From the NCBI GenBank assembly GCA_038247115.1, contig JBBRVG010000016.1, positions 1-55,248 on the forward strand: a stretch of 55,248 nt of DNA, in the 5' to 3' direction. Positions 53,161-55,248 of the stretch are shown here, in pieces. The position numbers and the translations under genes are program-made. The notes beneath the pieces are model-generated. The model was given only the letters and a program-made list of their open reading frames with translations, did no database searches and had not been told where the DNA came from. Each line of letters begins with the position of its first letter. Positions within the stretch are counted from its first letter, which is position 1. The stretch comes from Pseudaeromonas sp038247115. GTDB taxonomy: Bacteria > Pseudomonadota > Gammaproteobacteria > Enterobacterales > Aeromonadaceae.

Positions 53161-54177
53161 ATGGAAAATAAGACGTTTATCATTGCTGAACTATCCGCCA
53201 ATCATGGGCAGAATCTAGAGCATGCATTAGCCACAGTCCGGGCGGCCAAAGCTTGTGGCGCCGATGCGATCAAGATCCAGACCTACACCGCCGATACCAT
53301 GACGCTGGATTGTGATAATGAATATTTCCAAATCAATCAGGGTACCATCTGGGATGGCACCACTTTATATAAGTTATATCAGCAAGCGTATACCCCTTGG
53401 GAGTGGCATGCAGCTCTGCAAGCTGAAGCCGAAAAAGAGGGATTAATCTTTTTTTCGACGCCGTTTGATCCGACAGCCGTCGATTTCCTCGAGACGCTGC
53501 AAGTCCCGCTCTACAAAATAGCTTCCTTTGAAATTACCGATATACCGCTGATTGAATATACGGCCAGCAAGGGAAAGCCGATGATTATTTCTACCGGTAT
53601 CGCGACCTTAGCCGATATTGAAGCAGCAGTCGATGCCTGTCGCCGAGTGGGTAATCATGATATCACCCTGCTGAAATGTACCTCTTCTTATCCCGCCCCT
53701 GTCGCAGAAGCGAACTTATTAACTATCCCTAATCTGGCTGAAACATTTAATGTCAAAGTCGGATTATCCGATCATACCCTGGGACATGCAGTCGCCATTG
53801 CCGCCGTCGCCTTGGGTGCCCGGGTCATTGAAAAACACTTCATCATTGATCGCGCTATTGGCGGACCTGATGCCTCCTTTTCCATGACACCGGACGAATT
53901 TAAACTTATGGTGGATGGGATCCGGGAAGCTGAACTCGCATTAGGTCGCGTGAGTTATACACTGACAGACAACATCATCAAAAGTAGAAAATTTTCACGC
54001 TCATTATTTGTCGCCACAGATATTAAGGCGGGAGAAACCATAACCCGTCATAACATAAAATCGGTGCGACCCAACGATGGCTTGCCCCCTGGAACAATCA
54101 ATCAGGTATTAGGTAAAACCGCGAAAACAGATCTGAAGGCCGGAACGCCGCTATCTTGGGATCTACTGACGGACTAA
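53161..54177 (+). CDS. pseI: Pseudaminic acid synthase PseI (NeuB family)
   Basis: Condenses the free sugar with phosphoenolpyruvate. In 338 residues: a TIM-barrel NeuB domain (FIIAELSANHGQNLEHALATV, ADAIKIQTYTADTMTLD, YKIASFEITDIPLIEY, LSDHTLGHAVAIAAVALGARVIEKHF in part) and a C-terminal antifreeze-like SAF domain (about 275-338: RSLFVATDIKAGETITRHNIKSVRP in part). The 120-base gap after the pseG/H gene contains a small inverted repeat (GGCTAA-N7-TTAGCC) but no clear promoter. AGAGGA precedes ATG. Confidence 0.95.
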   Translation: MENKTFIIAELSANHGQNLEHALATVRAAKACGADAIKIQTYTADTMTLDCDNEYFQINQGTIWDGTTLYKLYQQAYTPWEWHAALQAEAEKEGLIFFSTPFDPTAVDFLETLQVPLYKIASFEITDIPLIEYTASKGKPMIISTGIATLADIEAAVDACRRVGNHDITLLKCTSSYPAPVAEANLLTIPNLAETFNVKVGLSDHTLGHAVAIAAVALGARVIEKHFIIDRAIGGPDASFSMTPDEFKLMVDGIREAELALGRVSYTLTDNIIKSRKFSRSLFVATDIKAGETITRHNIKSVRPNDGLPPGTINQVLGKTAKTDLKAGTPLSWDLLTD

Positions 54178-54228
54178 TCATCTCATCCGTATCGGATTAT
54201 ATTCCTCATAGATCCAGTCAATGGTTAA

Positions 54229-54263
54229 CAGATCCGAGCGGTTTAATGAACCGCTCGGTTCTG
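54229..54263. terminator. Bidirectional terminator after pseI
   Basis: A long stem (CCGAGCGGTT / AACCGCTCGG plus flanking ACAGA / TCTGT with one mismatch, loop TAATG) lies between the converging pseI and methylase genes. T-rich only weakly downstream. It probably ends both transcripts. Confidence 0.7.
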
Positions 54264-54326
54264 TGATGATGCCTCAGTCAAGTCAACGTAAATAACCCCA
54301 GCAATCCATCATGGATTAATGATGAT

Positions 54327-54989
54327 TTATCCCTGCTTTTCCAACAAGAACCAGGTCAGATCATCTTGTGGAAATAACGGATCGCGCCGATAACAAAAAC
54401 CGTAATTAACCAGTTTTAAATCCTCGAATCGATCCAGCATTTCACCGGCAAAATCTCTCTTGAATAACTTGTCGGCATGCCCTCTGTACTGGATGGTGAC
54501 TGGAGATGGATTATAGTACTCACACACCAATATATACTTGCTGGATGAAGCATATAACTTATCATACACATCATTCAGGAAGTCTGGATTGATATGAATA
54601 AGCACACCTTTAATCAAGCAGACATCATATTTTTCAGTGGCTGGATAATCGAGAATCGAACCATTATAAACCTTGCCCACACCAACCACGTCAGCTAATT
54701 GTCCGGCAGCTTTTTGATTGATCTCGATAGCCGACATGGCTATATCCGGGAATAAGACTCGAACCGCCTTCAAATTCATGCCGATATTAGCCCCAAACTC
54801 TATGATTGAAGCCGGCTTTTGTATCGACGATAAGGCTTTGGAAAAAAAGTTAACATTAGAGGCCAAATAATGTTCGCTCTCATTCCTGGCGATATATTCA
54901 TTGCCAAAATTACCCGACCAAAATTCTTCTTGCTCTGTTTTTAATCCCATAAAACCCACCCTGTAGTCAGCTGTAACAATATCCGTCAT
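54327..54989 (-). CDS. Pseudaminic-acid-associated SAM-dependent methylase
   Basis: A 220-residue protein. The N-terminal lead is FMGLKTEQEEFWSGNFGNEYI, followed by a class I SAM-binding Rossmann motif (IIEFGANIGMNLKAVRVLFP, about 62-80) with acidic loop AIEIN and VCLIKGVLIHINPDFL. This is the layout of the methylase family repeatedly found in pseudaminic acid clusters (TIGR03587 type). The methylated product is not known for certain; O- or N-methylation of the sugar is an inference. AT-rich, and on the opposite strand to the pse genes. It begins 24 bases after the partial gene at the window edge. Confidence 0.75.
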   Translation of the reverse strand: MTDIVTADYRVGFMGLKTEQEEFWSGNFGNEYIARNESEHYLASNVNFFSKALSSIQKPASIIEFGANIGMNLKAVRVLFPDIAMSAIEINQKAAGQLADVVGVGKVYNGSILDYPATEKYDVCLIKGVLIHINPDFLNDVYDKLYASSSKYILVCEYYNPSPVTIQYRGHADKLFKRDFAGEMLDRFEDLKLVNYGFCYRRDPLFPQDDLTWFLLEKQG

Positions 54990-55013
54990 GCTCAGGAAAC
55001 CATTCTGCTCGCA

Positions 55014-55248
55014 TCAGCTATTAAATGCGGATGTGGTGTCATGTGTTTCATAGTTATCAGCTAATTTTTCACACAACTCGATGAGGTGTGTATTGAATAC
55101 ATCCAATGCCTGATGAATAAACTGCTTACGTTCACTGGCATCACGAATTGCATAGGCATAGCTCATGATGGTGGTTTGAATATAGCAGAATGTTCCCTTC
55201 AATAGTCGATAGGAAACAATCAAGTTGGGGTCATCTTGTGCTTTTTGC
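55014..55248 (-). CDS. C-terminal end of a larger protein cut by the window edge
   Basis: The reading frame is open to the right edge (no start needed inside the window), with 77 codons readable: QKAQDDPNLIVSYRLLKGT, FCYIQTTIMSYAYAIRDASE, RKQFIHQALDVFNTHLIELC. The stop is at 55014-55016. A nearby motility accessory factor (Maf/DUF115) gene would fit next to pse genes, and the helical end with ASERKQFI is compatible with one, but this is a guess from context. No domain can be read. Confidence 0.5.
   Translation of the reverse strand, partial: QKAQDDPNLIVSYRLLKGTFCYIQTTIMSYAYAIRDASERKQFIHQALDVFNTHLIELCEKLADNYETHDTTSAFNS

Overview
The window comes from a gammaproteobacterium with a single polar-type flagellar system. 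Gene order resembles Aeromonas, Vibrio, Shewanella and Pseudomonas: flrABC regulators, flhF/flhG, parC/parP and motC/motD beside the che genes, raiA-pheA and aroF-tyrA adjacent, and a pseB-pseC-pseF-pseG/H-pseI set in the same order as the Aeromonas flm locus. Moderate GC content and the flm-like order make a relative of the Aeromonadales the best guess. The species cannot be named from the sequence alone.

Left part (1-12.6 kb), housekeeping. It holds the start of a small lipoprotein gene, a YeeZ-like nucleotide-binding enzyme preceded by a structured RNA segment with an intrinsic terminator, a GalR-like LacI-family regulator, the soluble lytic transglycosylase slt, and a PAS-GGDEF-EAL c-di-GMP enzyme. 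The raiA-pheL-pheA and aroF-tyrA block follows: raiA with a CRP-like site, pheA behind a readable Phe leader peptide and attenuator, aroF behind a perfect TyrR box. mlaA, which lacks a lipobox, closes this part.

Middle part (12.9-47.3 kb), flagellum and chemotaxis. A plus-strand pair (an extra FliK-like protein and a stand-alone FlhB C-terminal domain, FlhX) converges on a long minus-strand array. Read in transcription order, that array is flrA | flrB-flrC | fliE-F-G-H-I-J | fliK-L-M-N-O-P-Q-R-flhB | flhA-flhF-flhG-fliA-cheY-Z-A-B-motC-motD-parC-parP-cheW-DUF2802. Sigma-54-type promoters can be read before flrB, fliE, fliK and flhA, which fits the FlrA to FlrB/FlrC to class III hierarchy of polar flagellates. 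Genes are tightly packed, often with ATGA overlaps.

Right part (47.5-55.2 kb). fliS and a FliT-like chaperone gene run divergently from flrA behind a sigma-28 promoter. After a 0.4-kb gap comes the pseudaminic acid operon, with its own sigma-54-type promoter before pseB, which ties flagellin sugar synthesis to the flagellar regulon. PseG and PseH are fused. The PseH half and everything after it are richer in AT, suggesting a separate origin. A pseudaminic-acid-associated methylase and the 3' end of a larger gene lie on the minus strand at the right edge.

No rRNA, tRNA, CRISPR array, insertion sequence or phage gene was seen. The observations most worth checking are the structured RNA/terminator before the YeeZ-like gene, the CheA linker with three repeats and no visible P2 domain, the orphan FliK-like/FlhX pair, and the sigma-54 control of pseB.
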